In this document: piece after piece, positions 1-7,545 of the stretch | How positions within the stretch are numbered: position 1 is the first letter of the stretch | Layout of the letters: each line of letters begins with the position of its first letter | Assembly: GCF_036964905.1 (NCBI RefSeq) | Contig: NZ_JBALHR010000003.1 | Span: 248,001-312,000 of the forward strand | DNA length: 64,000 bases | Direction of reading: 5' to 3' | From: Gemmobacter denitrificans | Lineage (GTDB): Bacteria; Pseudomonadota; Alphaproteobacteria; Rhodobacterales; Rhodobacteraceae | Translations under genes and position numbers: made by a program | The notes under the pieces: model-generated | Told to the model about the DNA's origin: nothing | Databases searched by the model: none | Seen by the model: the letters and a program-made list of their open reading frames with translations, nothing else

Positions 1-768
1 GATCTCGGGCGACAATCCGCGTTCCAGTGCCGCCTGCACCGCCCCGGCAATCTGTGGCGCCAGCGAAGCGGGGACAAGGTCGGACAGATGTCGCCCTGCC
101 GCAGTATCAGCCTCGAAAGGATACAGGCCACGCCCTGCCGCCATGACCTGCAGGATGCGGCCCTCGGTGTCCAGTTCCAGCACGCGGTCGGGCATCGCCG
201 CAAGTGCGGCACGCAGTTGTGACCGACCCTGATCCCGTTCACGCGCGGCCAAGCGCCGCCACAAAAGCGCCCCGATCCCATGTGCGACGGCCCGCAGAAA
301 GAACTGCGTCTCCTCGCCCGGTGGGGCGACATCTGCTGCGGCCAGATCAAATCCCATCCAGCCGAACAGTCGACCTTCCTGCCGCAACGGGAAGAGTACG
401 ACCCTTGTCAGGCCATGTGCCCGCAACAGCCTGTCCAACCCCGAAGGTATATTGCCTTCGGCAGCCCCTGCCATCAGGTCGGCAGGCAGTGCCTGCAGAT
501 ACGGGCCAACCGGTGCGATCTGATGGGCACACCATTCATGTGACAGATCGAAGGATCCGCCATCGGGTGTCAGCAAAAGCACATCGCCATGGCTGAACCG
601 CCCGATCTGGCCGACCACCCGCAAGGCCCGTTCAACTGCCATGTCGGCGCGCTCGGGCGGCGCGCTGGCCAGCTCTTGCAGAATCGCAACCGTCACCTTG
701 GCCAGCAAGGCGCTTGCCGGTGCAGAAGCGCGCGCCAGTTCATGCGAGGGCGGAAGGGGCAGATTCAT
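1..768 (-). CDS. GAF-PAS sensor protein, N-terminal part (runs off the left edge)
   Basis: The reverse strand has an uninterrupted reading frame starting at the ATG at 766-768 (MNLPLPPSHELARAS) and still open at base 1, giving 256 residues. Residues about 20-170 look like a GAF domain (HEWCAH, then VVLFPLRQEGRLFGWMGFDL). After a short helical linker (WRRLAAREREQGRSQ), residues about 184-256 look like a PAS domain (LRAALAAMPDRVLELDTEGR). GAF-PAS heads usually sit on histidine kinases, diguanylate cyclases or phosphodiesterases; the output domain lies outside the window, so the class is unknown. Two in-frame GTG codons directly precede the ATG and could be alternative starts. The gene is divergent from the regulator at 968. 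Confidence 0.8.
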   Translation of the reverse strand, partial: MNLPLPPSHELARASAPASALLAKVTVAILQELASAPPERADMAVERALRVVGQIGRFSHGDVLLLTPDGGSFDLSHEWCAHQIAPVGPYLQALPADLMAGAAEGNIPSGLDRLLRAHGLTRVVLFPLRQEGRLFGWMGFDLAAADVAPPGEETQFFLRAVAHGIGALLWRRLAARERDQGRSQLRAALAAMPDRVLELDTEGRILQVMAAGRGLYPFEADTAAGRHLSDLVPASLAPQIAGAVQAALERGLSPEI

Positions 769-967
769 CACCACGTCACCAAAAGGGGTACTGGCCTACA
801 AAAACAGGTGCAGCTTAAACAGGCGTAAAGCCCGTCAGGGTTGTGCCACTCAGACTCTTCTCCAGAGGTTAACGATTCGTTGACGGTGCCACGCAAGGCT
901 GCGTGAAACGCCGCGTCCTGCCCTTGCGCCCCGGCGCAGGACGCGTGCATGGCGAGTGGAGGTCAGG

Positions 968-2770
968 ATGTATCAGCTTGTACCCGCTGTGGACTGTCTG
1001 GCCGATCCCGGATTGGTCTTGATCGCGCAAAAGGAGAAAAAACCTTTGCCGGATGGCCCCTTTATGGGTCATTCTGGCAGCGGGGAAAGTTCTTGCGAGC
1101 CAGGACACGGGGTGCAGATCGCTGAGCAGGATAAGGGGGCGGCGGTGGCGCTGCTATCCGGTCCGTTGCGTTTGTTTGCTGCGGATGGGGCAGAGGTCAC
1201 GCCAAAAGGGCAACTCCGCAAGGCGTTGCTCGCCGTCCTTCTCATGTCCGAAGGGCAGACACGCGCCCGCGCCGCGTTGCAAGAGATGTTCTGGGGCAAT
1301 ACCGACCGGGATCGCGCCGCAGGCAGCCTGCGCACCGCTCTGACCCATCTGCGGCAAGAGCTGGCCCCGCTGGGCGAAGGCGTGCTTCTGGCCGACAGCA
1401 ACAGGGTCTGGCTTGCCCCCGGGGCGATCCGGGTGGATTGGGGCCCCGATGGTGGGGCGCAACTGCTCGAGGGGCTGGACCTGCGACTGGGCGGGGCGGA
1501 AAGCTTTGAGGAATGGCTGCGTGCCGCCCGCGCGGCGCGGCCTGCGCCTGAAACCTGTTTTGCGGTTCCCGCCAGCTCTGCGCCCATGGGGCAATCGGGC
1601 GGCAACAGGCGGGCGCGGATCGGGCTGGGGCTTCTGGCCTGCCGAGTCCCACGCAATGCGCCCGACGCGGACCTCCGCGCCAATCTGCTGCTGGACCGGA
1701 TCGCTGCAGTTCTGGTCGATCTGGTGCAGGCCGAATTGTTCGACTGGCGTGATCGCCCTGTCACCTCTGCGCCGCCGGTCTTTTCGTCGGGCGGTCCCTG
1801 CCTGATGCTGCAGATGGTAATTTCTCCGGGTGGCGCGGGGTTTGGTCTGCGCTTGCTGGAATGTGGCAGCAGCCGGTTGTTGTGGACGGCAGAACCGGTG
1901 CGGCTGCCCCCGCCCGCCCGAGATGACGGCATCCTTCAGGAGGAAATGGATTTCGTGGGCCGGATGGTCGAACGTCTGATCCCGGCCTGCACCGAACGGA
2001 TGGACCGCGAAGACCTGCAGATGACGCTGCCCTATCAGGCGCTTGTGTCCATGTTCCGGCTGGACCCGTCAGCGCTGGACGCGGTGGAGGGGCGGCTGAA
2101 AGAGGCGTGGCGCGACCGGCAGGAAGCGGTGCATCTGTCCCTGCTGAATTATCTCAGCACGATCCGCGCAGCGGAACATATCGGGCGGGTGTCGCGCGAC
2201 ATGCAGGAGCAACTGGGCGAGGCCGTGCGGCGCAACGAGGCCGAGGGCGGGTTCGGCGCGATCGGGTTGGCCGCCAATGGTTATGCGCTGCTGTTTCACG
2301 CGGGCGAACGCAATCTGGCGGGGGAATTGCTGACCCGCGCCGTGCAGATCAGCCCCAGTCAGGCCTTTTGCTGGGACCATCTGGCGCTGTTCCGTTTTGC
2401 GACCGGGCAATTGTCCGGGGCGCAACGGGCCTCGGACCGGGCGTTGGCGCTTGGGGGGGCAAGCCCCTTGCGCTACACCTATGACACCACGGCCTGCATG
2501 ATCGCCTTGGCGCAGGGCGATTATCAGGCTGCGATCCGGCATGGCAACCGTGCTTTGGTGCGCATGCCGCGCTTCAGCCCTGCCCTGCGCTATACGGCAT
2601 CTGCCATGGGGCATCTGGGTCTGTTGCAAGAGGCGCGGGCGCTGGTGCGGCAATTGCGCAGCATTGCTCCGCGCCACATCCCGCCCGTTGATCCCCATGC
2701 GCCCAAGCTGCGGCCTGCCGGGCTGGATGAACGGCTGGACGAAGGGTTGCGTCGCGCGGGTTATTCCTGA
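968..2770 (+). CDS. SARP-type winged-helix transcriptional regulator with C-terminal TPRs
   Basis: A protein of 600 residues. Residues about 55-150 form a SARP/OmpR-like winged helix: a core beginning LLSGPLRLFAADG, then LRKALLAVLLMSEG, FWGNTDRDRAAGSLRTALTHL and a GLDL...FEEWLR tail, as in a Rhodobacterales family of TPR regulators. The middle is poorly conserved. Residues about 400-590 are helical repeats of TPR character (ANGYALLFHAGERNLAGELL, HLALFRFATGQLSGAQRASD). I chose the ATG at 968 because GGAGG lies at 958-962; an in-frame GTG at 956 is upstream. There is no signal peptide, so it is a cytoplasmic DNA-binding protein. It lies 60 bases before the PAP2 gene on the same strand and is the natural candidate regulator of the two genes after it. 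Its ligand is not known. Confidence 0.75.
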   Translation: MYQLVPAVDCLADPGLVLIAQKEKKPLPDGPFMGHSGSGESSCEPGHGVQIAEQDKGAAVALLSGPLRLFAADGAEVTPKGQLRKALLAVLLMSEGQTRARAALQEMFWGNTDRDRAAGSLRTALTHLRQELAPLGEGVLLADSNRVWLAPGAIRVDWGPDGGAQLLEGLDLRLGGAESFEEWLRAARAARPAPETCFAVPASSAPMGQSGGNRRARIGLGLLACRVPRNAPDADLRANLLLDRIAAVLVDLVQAELFDWRDRPVTSAPPVFSSGGPCLMLQMVISPGGAGFGLRLLECGSSRLLWTAEPVRLPPPARDDGILQEEMDFVGRMVERLIPACTERMDREDLQMTLPYQALVSMFRLDPSALDAVEGRLKEAWRDRQEAVHLSLLNYLSTIRAAEHIGRVSRDMQEQLGEAVRRNEAEGGFGAIGLAANGYALLFHAGERNLAGELLTRAVQISPSQAFCWDHLALFRFATGQLSGAQRASDRALALGGASPLRYTYDTTACMIALAQGDYQAAIRHGNRALVRMPRFSPALRYTASAMGHLGLLQEARALVRQLRSIAPRHIPPVDPHAPKLRPAGLDERLDEGLRRAGYS

Positions 2771-2830
2771 GTTTTTCTTTCAGTGCAGTTTTACGATTTC
2801 TGACGGTTCATTTTAGCAGGAGGTTTCGGA

Positions 2831-3814
2831 ATGTTGGGTGACGGCTATTCAGGCAGGGCAATCCTGCAGGGCAATGCCCTTTGGGTGAGAGATGAAGAAA
2901 TCCGGCTGGGCGAAGCGGTGCCGGGCCCGGTTGCCAAGGCGGAGCCGGCACCGGAAATGCGCACGATGGCCCTTGCCATGACAGCGGCCCCCGCGGCGGG
3001 TTCTGGCGGTACAGTGGCGGGCGGGCGGCTGAACCGGGGCAATCGGGGGAACAGGGGCAACCGTGGAAATCGCGGCAACCGCGGGAACAGGGGCAATCGC
3101 GGGAACCGTGGAAACAGGGGCAATCGTGGCAATCGCGGGATGGAGGGCGACGCCATCATCTTTGATGCGCCGGCATTGCTGGCCCCCTGGAAGGAAAGCG
3201 AATTACTGCACAGCCCGGCCGAACGGGCGATCTGGACAGCGATCCCGTTGCCGCTGCCGCCCGGACCGGCGGAAACCGCAGCCGAGATTGCATTACTGCG
3301 CCAACGTCTGACCCTGTTGCAAGGCGCTGCCGAGGCCAATCGCCGCGTCGAAATGGTCAAGGAAATGGAGCTGGAACTTTCCGGCTATCTGGTGCCGCTT
3401 GGGGTGACCTCGGGCAGCGATGTGCCCGCGACCGAGGAGCTGATGGCGATTGTCGCGCGGCTTGGCGAAGAAATCGGCCTGGTCTACAAGGCCCGCTTCG
3501 ATCGTCCCCGCCCGCATCAGGTGGACCCGTTCCTGCAGCCCTTTCTACCGGTGCCGGGTCATGCGGCCTATCCGTCGAACCATGCGTTCCAAAGCTGGCT
3601 GATCGCGCATGTCATGGCGCGGGTCGTTCCTGAACATCCGGGCATTCCGGCCCTGTTCCGGTCCTGCCGCCGCATCGGGGAAAACCGCGAATGGGCCGGG
3701 GTGCATTACCCAAGCGACAGCGCGGCGGGCCGCTTTCTGGCGCGGCGGATATTGCCGGTGGTGGAGCGCGTGCTGAAAGAGCGGATGCTCGACGCCCGCG
3801 CCGAGTGGATTTGA
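2831..3814 (+). CDS. PAP2-fold phosphatase / vanadium haloperoxidase-like protein with an (NRG)12 tract
   Basis: A protein of 327 residues with a strong AGGAGG site before the ATG. The three PAP2 superfamily motifs are intact: K-x6-RP (K220 to RP227-228), PSNH (P248-H251) and R-x5-H-x3-D (R286, H292, D296). These bind phosphate or vanadate and carry the catalytic histidine. No long membrane helices are evident, so it resembles soluble acid phosphatases or vanadium haloperoxidases rather than lipid phosphatases. The N-terminal third is unusual: an Ala/Pro-rich stretch and then twelve perfect Asn-Arg-Gly repeats at residues 68-103, presumably disordered and basic. No signal peptide is evident. 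It sits between the SARP regulator and the S8 protease, whose start is 17 bases after its stop. Whether it hydrolyses phosphate esters or oxidises halides cannot be decided from sequence. Confidence 0.75.
   Translation: MLGDGYSGRAILQGNALWVRDEEIRLGEAVPGPVAKAEPAPEMRTMALAMTAAPAAGSGGTVAGGRLNRGNRGNRGNRGNRGNRGNRGNRGNRGNRGNRGNRGMEGDAIIFDAPALLAPWKESELLHSPAERAIWTAIPLPLPPGPAETAAEIALLRQRLTLLQGAAEANRRVEMVKEMELELSGYLVPLGVTSGSDVPATEELMAIVARLGEEIGLVYKARFDRPRPHQVDPFLQPFLPVPGHAAYPSNHAFQSWLIAHVMARVVPEHPGIPALFRSCRRIGENREWAGVHYPSDSAAGRFLARRILPVVERVLKERMLDARAEWI
3032..3139 (+). repeat. Twelve tandem 9-bp units encoding (Asn-Arg-Gly)12
   Basis: Twelve consecutive 9-base units inside the PAP2 gene each encode Asn-Arg-Gly without exception. 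The DNA units differ at synonymous positions: Asn AAC or AAT; Arg CGG, AGG, CGT or CGC; Gly GGC, GGG or GGA. The unit aacaggggc recurs at positions 3, 7 and 10. Synonymous drift with a fixed amino-acid pattern points to selection on the protein tract rather than a very recent slippage event. Confidence 0.95.
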
Positions 3815-3831
3815 CAGGGGAGGGACGCGTC

Positions 3832-5124
3832 ATGACCCATACGATACCGACCGGAACCGGCATCTACCCTGAATATCCGGCGCTTTGGCATCTGGTCCAA
3901 TCCGGGGTGGTCAGCGATCTGACCAGCTTTGCCAGCCCCGCATGGGACGAAGCCGCACAGGCGGCTACCCCCCGGGTGGTTGCGCTGATCGACACGGCCG
4001 TCGCCTGGGATCACCCCAATCTGCGCGGTGCGATCGATCAGGCCCTGATGCGCGATTTCTCGGTCGTGGATGAAGGGGCCTTCGTGCTGGCCGATACAGC
4101 CCTGTCTGCCGATGATCTGGCCCGGCGTCAGGCCGTGCTGGCGGCGATGCAGCCCGGCGTGCCGGGGGCTGATACCCTGCTGGATGCGATGCGCGCGACA
4201 GCCGGGCAACATGATCCGGCATTGGTGGCGGCGGATCCGGTCTTTGGGGCGCATGGCACGGCCATGGCAGGTCTGATCGGCGGTCGGCCCGTGGCGGGTG
4301 CGCTGCTGCGTCGCCCTGACCGGCATCTGCCCGATGGCAGCGTGATTGCCGGGGCCGATGATCCCGTCGCCCTGCCCTATGCCGGGGTGCATCCGCTGTG
4401 CCGGATCGTGCCCATCGTCACCACTGGCGCGCCCGATCCGGGCATGTGGCGCGCGGCTTTTGCCTATGCTGATCTGATCGGTGCCGATGTGGTGGCCTGT
4501 GCATCGATGCTGGATTTCGACGCCTCCGATCCGGGTTGGCAGGCCGCTGATACCACAATCCGTGCTGTGGGGGCGCGGCGGGTGATCCTGGCTGCGGCAG
4601 GGAATGATCCAACCGGTCTGGCCTATCCGGCGTCGCTGCGCGGGCAGGATCGGATTCTGGCTGTCGCCGCCACCACGCGGGATGGCGTTGCGGCCCCCTA
4701 TGCGCCCGGAGGGGCCAGTTTCCATGCGCTGAGCGGCGACTCTCTGTCGCTGGATGCGGCCGTGGTGATCTATGACCCCCACGCCCGGCCCGATCCGGCC
4801 GGTGCCGTGTTGCTGCCGGATCAGACGGTGCCGCGCCCGATGCAGCTGGAGGATCTTGTCACCACCGATGTGCCCGGACCGTTTGGCTATAACCCGTCGC
4901 CCTTTCCGCATGTGCCGGGCGCAGCCTTGGCGGGTGGAATGGGCGATTGGCATCACGAGATCGGGTCGCTCTATGCGCGCTTCAGTGGCACATCGGCGGC
5001 CACGGCGCTGGCGGCGGGGCTGGCAGCTCTGGCCATGGCCAGCACCGGGCCGACGCCCACCCCCGTGGCGGGGGCGGCTCCGATCACGCTGGATGGCATG
5101 CGGGGGCTGCTGGCTAGCCTGTAA
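3832..5124 (+). CDS. S8 family (subtilisin-like) serine protease
   Basis: A protein of 430 residues starting at the ATG at 3832 behind aggggaggg. The subtilase catalytic set is complete: Asp54 in ALIDTAVAW, His141 in AHGTAMAG, oxyanion Asn258 in LAAAGNDP and Ser388 in SGTSAA. The Asp-to-His gap of about 87 residues is long and holds a helical insert. I see no signal peptide and no obvious propeptide of the inhibitor I9 type, so it is either cytoplasmic or exported by another route. The gene follows the PAP2 gene by 17 bases on the same strand and is probably cotranscribed, making a regulator-PAP2-protease unit. The substrate is unknown; the Arg-rich N-terminal tract of the PAP2 protein is one possible target. 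Confidence 0.88.
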   Translation: MTHTIPTGTGIYPEYPALWHLVQSGVVSDLTSFASPAWDEAAQAATPRVVALIDTAVAWDHPNLRGAIDQALMRDFSVVDEGAFVLADTALSADDLARRQAVLAAMQPGVPGADTLLDAMRATAGQHDPALVAADPVFGAHGTAMAGLIGGRPVAGALLRRPDRHLPDGSVIAGADDPVALPYAGVHPLCRIVPIVTTGAPDPGMWRAAFAYADLIGADVVACASMLDFDASDPGWQAADTTIRAVGARRVILAAAGNDPTGLAYPASLRGQDRILAVAATTRDGVAAPYAPGGASFHALSGDSLSLDAAVVIYDPHARPDPAGAVLLPDQTVPRPMQLEDLVTTDVPGPFGYNPSPFPHVPGAALAGGMGDWHHEIGSLYARFSGTSAATALAAGLAALAMASTGPTPTPVAGAAPITLDGMRGLLASL

Positions 5125-5133
5125 ATCCTTTCG

Positions 5134-5187
5134 GGCAGGCTTTCGGGCGATGGTTTGCATCGCCAGATGCCTTGCCCGAAGCCTGCC
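5134..5187 (+). terminator. Long hairpin after the S8 protease gene
   Basis: The arm at 5134-5148 pairs with 5174-5187 (15 and 14 bases with one bulged T), and an inner GGCGATG/CATCGCC stem can form within the loop. It begins ten bases after the protease stop codon and lies before tRNA-Arg. Only a short T run follows, so it may be a terminator or an RNA-processing structure. Confidence 0.5.
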
Positions 5188-5211
5188 GGTCGTTTAAACC
5201 GAACTGGCTGC

Positions 5212-5288
5212 GGCCCCGTAGCTCAACTGGATAGAGCACCTGACTTCTAATCAGGATGTTGGGCGTTCGAGTCGTCCCGGGGTCGCCA
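5212..5288 (+). tRNA. tRNA-Arg (anticodon TCT)
   Basis: A 77-base cloverleaf. The acceptor arm GGCCCCG pairs with CGGGGTC (one G-T pair), then discriminator G and an encoded CCA at 5286-5288. The anticodon stem is CCTGA/TCAGG with loop CTTCTAA, giving anticodon TCT, which reads the rare AGA and AGG arginine codons. The T-arm GTTCGAGTC is present. tRNA-Arg genes are common integration sites, but no integrase or attachment duplicate is visible beside it. Confidence 0.95.
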
Positions 5289-5299
5289 GCATCTCTGCC

Positions 5300-5776
5300 T
5301 CAGACTGGTGACATGGGGGGATTGCAGACCTCGGACAATGCGTCCGGCACTTTCAGCAATGCCTCAAGGCCGCAGTTTCCCTGTGTCAGATCCGCAAGGG
5401 TGACCATATCAAGCTCGTGGTAAAAGGCCTCCACTGCGCGGGCGATGTAGCCGCGCAGCCGGCACTCCATCGACAGTGGGCAAGTGTTGCTCGCGCTATC
5501 GAAACATTCGGCAAAGGGGTGGCCCGCCTCGAACACCCGAAACACCGCCCCCATCGAAACCTGTTCGGGCGGTCGCGCCAGCCGCAGGCCGCCATGCCGC
5601 CCCCGCAGGGTTTCAACAAACCCATGCGCCTGCAGGCCGTTCACCACCTGGAGCAGATGGTTCAGGGACGCATTGCTGACTTCGGCAATCTCGGCGGTGC
5701 GCAAGGTCTTGCCTCGGTTCAGGGCGCAGGCCATCAGCACGCGCGCGGCCAGATTGGTCTTTGTGGTAAGGCGCAT
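5300..5776 (-). CDS. Rrf2 family iron-sulfur transcriptional regulator (NsrR/RirA branch)
   Basis: A protein of 158 residues when started at the ATG at 5774-5776 (MRLTTKTNLAARVL), the usual family N-terminus; a 38-residue upstream extension is unlikely. It has the Rrf2 winged helix (LRTAEIAEVSNASLNHLLQ), the wing ETLRGRHGGLRLARP, and three cysteines at 91, 99 and 105, spaced C-x7-C-x5-C as in NsrR and RirA cluster-binding loops. The tail (AVEAFYHELDMVTLADL) resembles NsrR, a nitric-oxide sensor. Position 8 is Asn, where classical NsrR has the Asp that serves as a cluster ligand. It is divergent from cydD with an FNR box between, so it may control cydDC. NO, iron or sulfide could each be the signal. 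Confidence 0.85.
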   Translation of the reverse strand: MRLTTKTNLAARVLMACALNRGKTLRTAEIAEVSNASLNHLLQVVNGLQAHGFVETLRGRHGGLRLARPPEQVSMGAVFRVFEAGHPFAECFDSASNTCPLSMECRLRGYIARAVEAFYHELDMVTLADLTQGNCGLEALLKVPDALSEVCNPPMSPV

Positions 5777-5833
5777 TGAAGTCCCGAATGCTGTGCAACT
5801 TTTCGACAATACGCCATCACCGCCGAAGAAAAC

Positions 5834-5847
5834 TTGATCCAGATCAC
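5834..5847 (+). promoter_or_regulatory. FNR/FnrL box upstream of cydD
   Basis: TTGATccagATCAc matches the FNR consensus TTGAT-N4-ATCAA at nine of ten defined positions. Its centre is about 64 bases before the cydD start codon, compatible with a class II activated promoter starting near 5882. It lies between the divergent Rrf2 gene and cydD, so it could act on both. Confidence 0.75.
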
Positions 5848-5904
5848 ATGCGTCTTTCGCGGGGCAAGATAAGTCTGATTTGGGAATCAAGTTAAAGGTG
5901 CCTC

Positions 5905-7545
5905 ATGGCGCGTGCCAAAGCAGCGACCACTGACCTGCCGACCTTAGGCCAAGCGGGCAGCAAGCTGGCCGCAGGGCTTTCGGTTCTGTCGAGCCTGTTG
6001 TGGATCGCGCAAGCCGCCGTGGTGGCGCAGGCTCTGGGCGCACAGCTGGACCACGGGGCGGTCTCCCCGCTCTGGTCGGCTTCCGTGTTTGCGGCCATCG
6101 GGATTGCGCGTGCGGTCCTGGGCAATTGGTCAGAGGCATTGGCCCAAGACGCCGCCGATACTGTCATCCGCAGCGCGCGGGACCGGATCGTTCGGGCCGA
6201 GGCGCGTCGGACCGATGACAATCCCTTTGGCGGGGCGGGGGCGATTGCGGCGCTTGCCGGAGAAAAACTGGAGATGCTGGGGCCGTTCCTGACCAGGTTC
6301 GGGCTTGCCCGGGCACGCGTCATGCTGGTGCCGCCGGTGATCCTGATACTGGCGTTCTGGCAATCCTGGGCGGTTGGGGCGGTCTTGCTGGTTGCGGGGC
6401 CGCTGATCCCGATTTTCATGGCGCTGATTGGATTGGCCGCGAAAGAAGCCAGCGCCAAACAGATGGCCGAGATCGGGACGCTGAACGACTTTCTCGTGGA
6501 ACGTCTGTCGGCATTGGTGGACATCCGGCTTCTGGGGGCGGATGCGGCGGTGATGGCAGGTTTTGCCACACAGGCAGGCGATCTGCGATCCCGCACCATG
6601 GCGGTGCTGCGCGTGGCTTTCCTGTCTTCGACCGTGCTGGAACTGTTTGCGGCGATCGGTGTGGCGATGGTCGCGGTCTATGTCGGCTTTTCACTTCTGG
6701 GGGCATTGGAATTCGGCGCATGGGGTGGGCCGCTGTCTCCCGAGGCAGGGATTTTCCTGTTGCTGCTCGCGCCTGAGTTCTTTCAGCCATTGCGCGATCT
6801 GGCGGCGGCCTGGCATGACAAGGCCGCCGCCGATGCCGTGCTGGATGAAGTGGCGGCCCATGTGGCCGATGCTGGAACCCCTTTGCTTGGCCGTGGCGCT
6901 CCGGCGCAGCCTGTGCCGGGCAGACCTGCGGTCGTACTGAGCGGCTGTCACACGCCCTCGGGCAAGGCCTTGCCGGACATCACAATCCAGCCCGGCGAAA
7001 GCTTGGCCATCACGGGGGCCAGTGGTACGGGCAAGACCACTGTGCTGCGCCTGATTGCAGGGTTGATCCGGGCCGAACCGGGTACGGTGCAGGTTGCAGG
7101 TCAGGTGCTGGGGGCGGCGAATGCGGATGCCTGGCGCGCGCGCCTGGGGTGGATGCCGCAAACCCCGCATTTCCTGTCAGGCAGCCTGCGGGCGAACCTG
7201 ACCCTCGGGCGTTCGGGCGATCTGGAGCGCGCCTTGACGGTCGCTGCCGCAATCGACGTGGCACAAGCCCTGCCACGCGGACTGAACACCCGGTTGGGCG
7301 AGGTTGGTGATGGGCTTTCAGGGGGAGAGGCCCGCCGGATGACCCTTGCCCGCGCCATCCTTGCCGCGCCCGATCTGATTCTTGCGGATGAGCCGACGGC
7401 CGATCTTGATCCGGTCACCGCCGCGCTGGTGACCGAAGGTCTTTTGGCCGAAGCCGCACGGGGGGCGACGCTGGTGATTGCAACGCATGATCCGGCGCTG
7501 GTCGCCCGCATGGACCGCGTGATCGATCTGGGAGCCGCCGGATGA
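5905..7545 (+). CDS. cydD: CydD, thiol reductant ABC exporter subunit
   Basis: A protein of 546 residues, a half-transporter with an N-terminal six-helix membrane domain (residues about 20-320) and a C-terminal ATPase. Walker A is GASGTGKTT near residue 370, the signature is LSGGEARR and Walker B is LILADEPTADLD. CydDC exports cysteine and glutathione to the periplasm and is required for assembly of cytochrome bd, which is encoded directly downstream. The ATG at 5905 is preceded by AAAGGTG. Its stop overlaps the cydC start by four bases (ATGA), indicating translational coupling. The FNR box at 5834 suggests induction at low oxygen. Confidence 0.95.
   Translation: MARAKAATTDLPTLGQAGSKLAAGLSVLSSLLWIAQAAVVAQALGAQLDHGAVSPLWSASVFAAIGIARAVLGNWSEALAQDAADTVIRSARDRIVRAEARRTDDNPFGGAGAIAALAGEKLEMLGPFLTRFGLARARVMLVPPVILILAFWQSWAVGAVLLVAGPLIPIFMALIGLAAKEASAKQMAEIGTLNDFLVERLSALVDIRLLGADAAVMAGFATQAGDLRSRTMAVLRVAFLSSTVLELFAAIGVAMVAVYVGFSLLGALEFGAWGGPLSPEAGIFLLLLAPEFFQPLRDLAAAWHDKAAADAVLDEVAAHVADAGTPLLGRGAPAQPVPGRPAVVLSGCHTPSGKALPDITIQPGESLAITGASGTGKTTVLRLIAGLIRAEPGTVQVAGQVLGAANADAWRARLGWMPQTPHFLSGSLRANLTLGRSGDLERALTVAAAIDVAQALPRGLNTRLGEVGDGLSGGEARRMTLARAILAAPDLILADEPTADLDPVTAALVTEGLLAEAARGATLVIATHDPALVARMDRVIDLGAAG

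Noticed and set aside
204..596. 130-codon plus-strand frame at the left edge
   Set aside because: Shadow of the GAF-PAS gene on the opposite strand.
3032..3139. Possible CRISPR-like or non-coding repeat
   Set aside because: The 9-bp units are in frame, contiguous without spacers, and encode a constant tripeptide.
3706..5160. 484-codon minus-strand frame
   Set aside because: Antisense to the S8 protease, whose catalytic motifs are intact on the plus strand.
5212..5288. tRNA-Arg as an integration site for the respiratory or PAP2-S8 region
   Set aside because: No integrase gene and no duplicated tRNA 3' end is visible nearby.
5876..5889. TGATT-tggg-AATCA inverted repeat before cydD, considered as another FNR box
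   Set aside because: The half-sites are wrongly spaced and ordered for FNR; an Rrf2 site is possible but unsupported.
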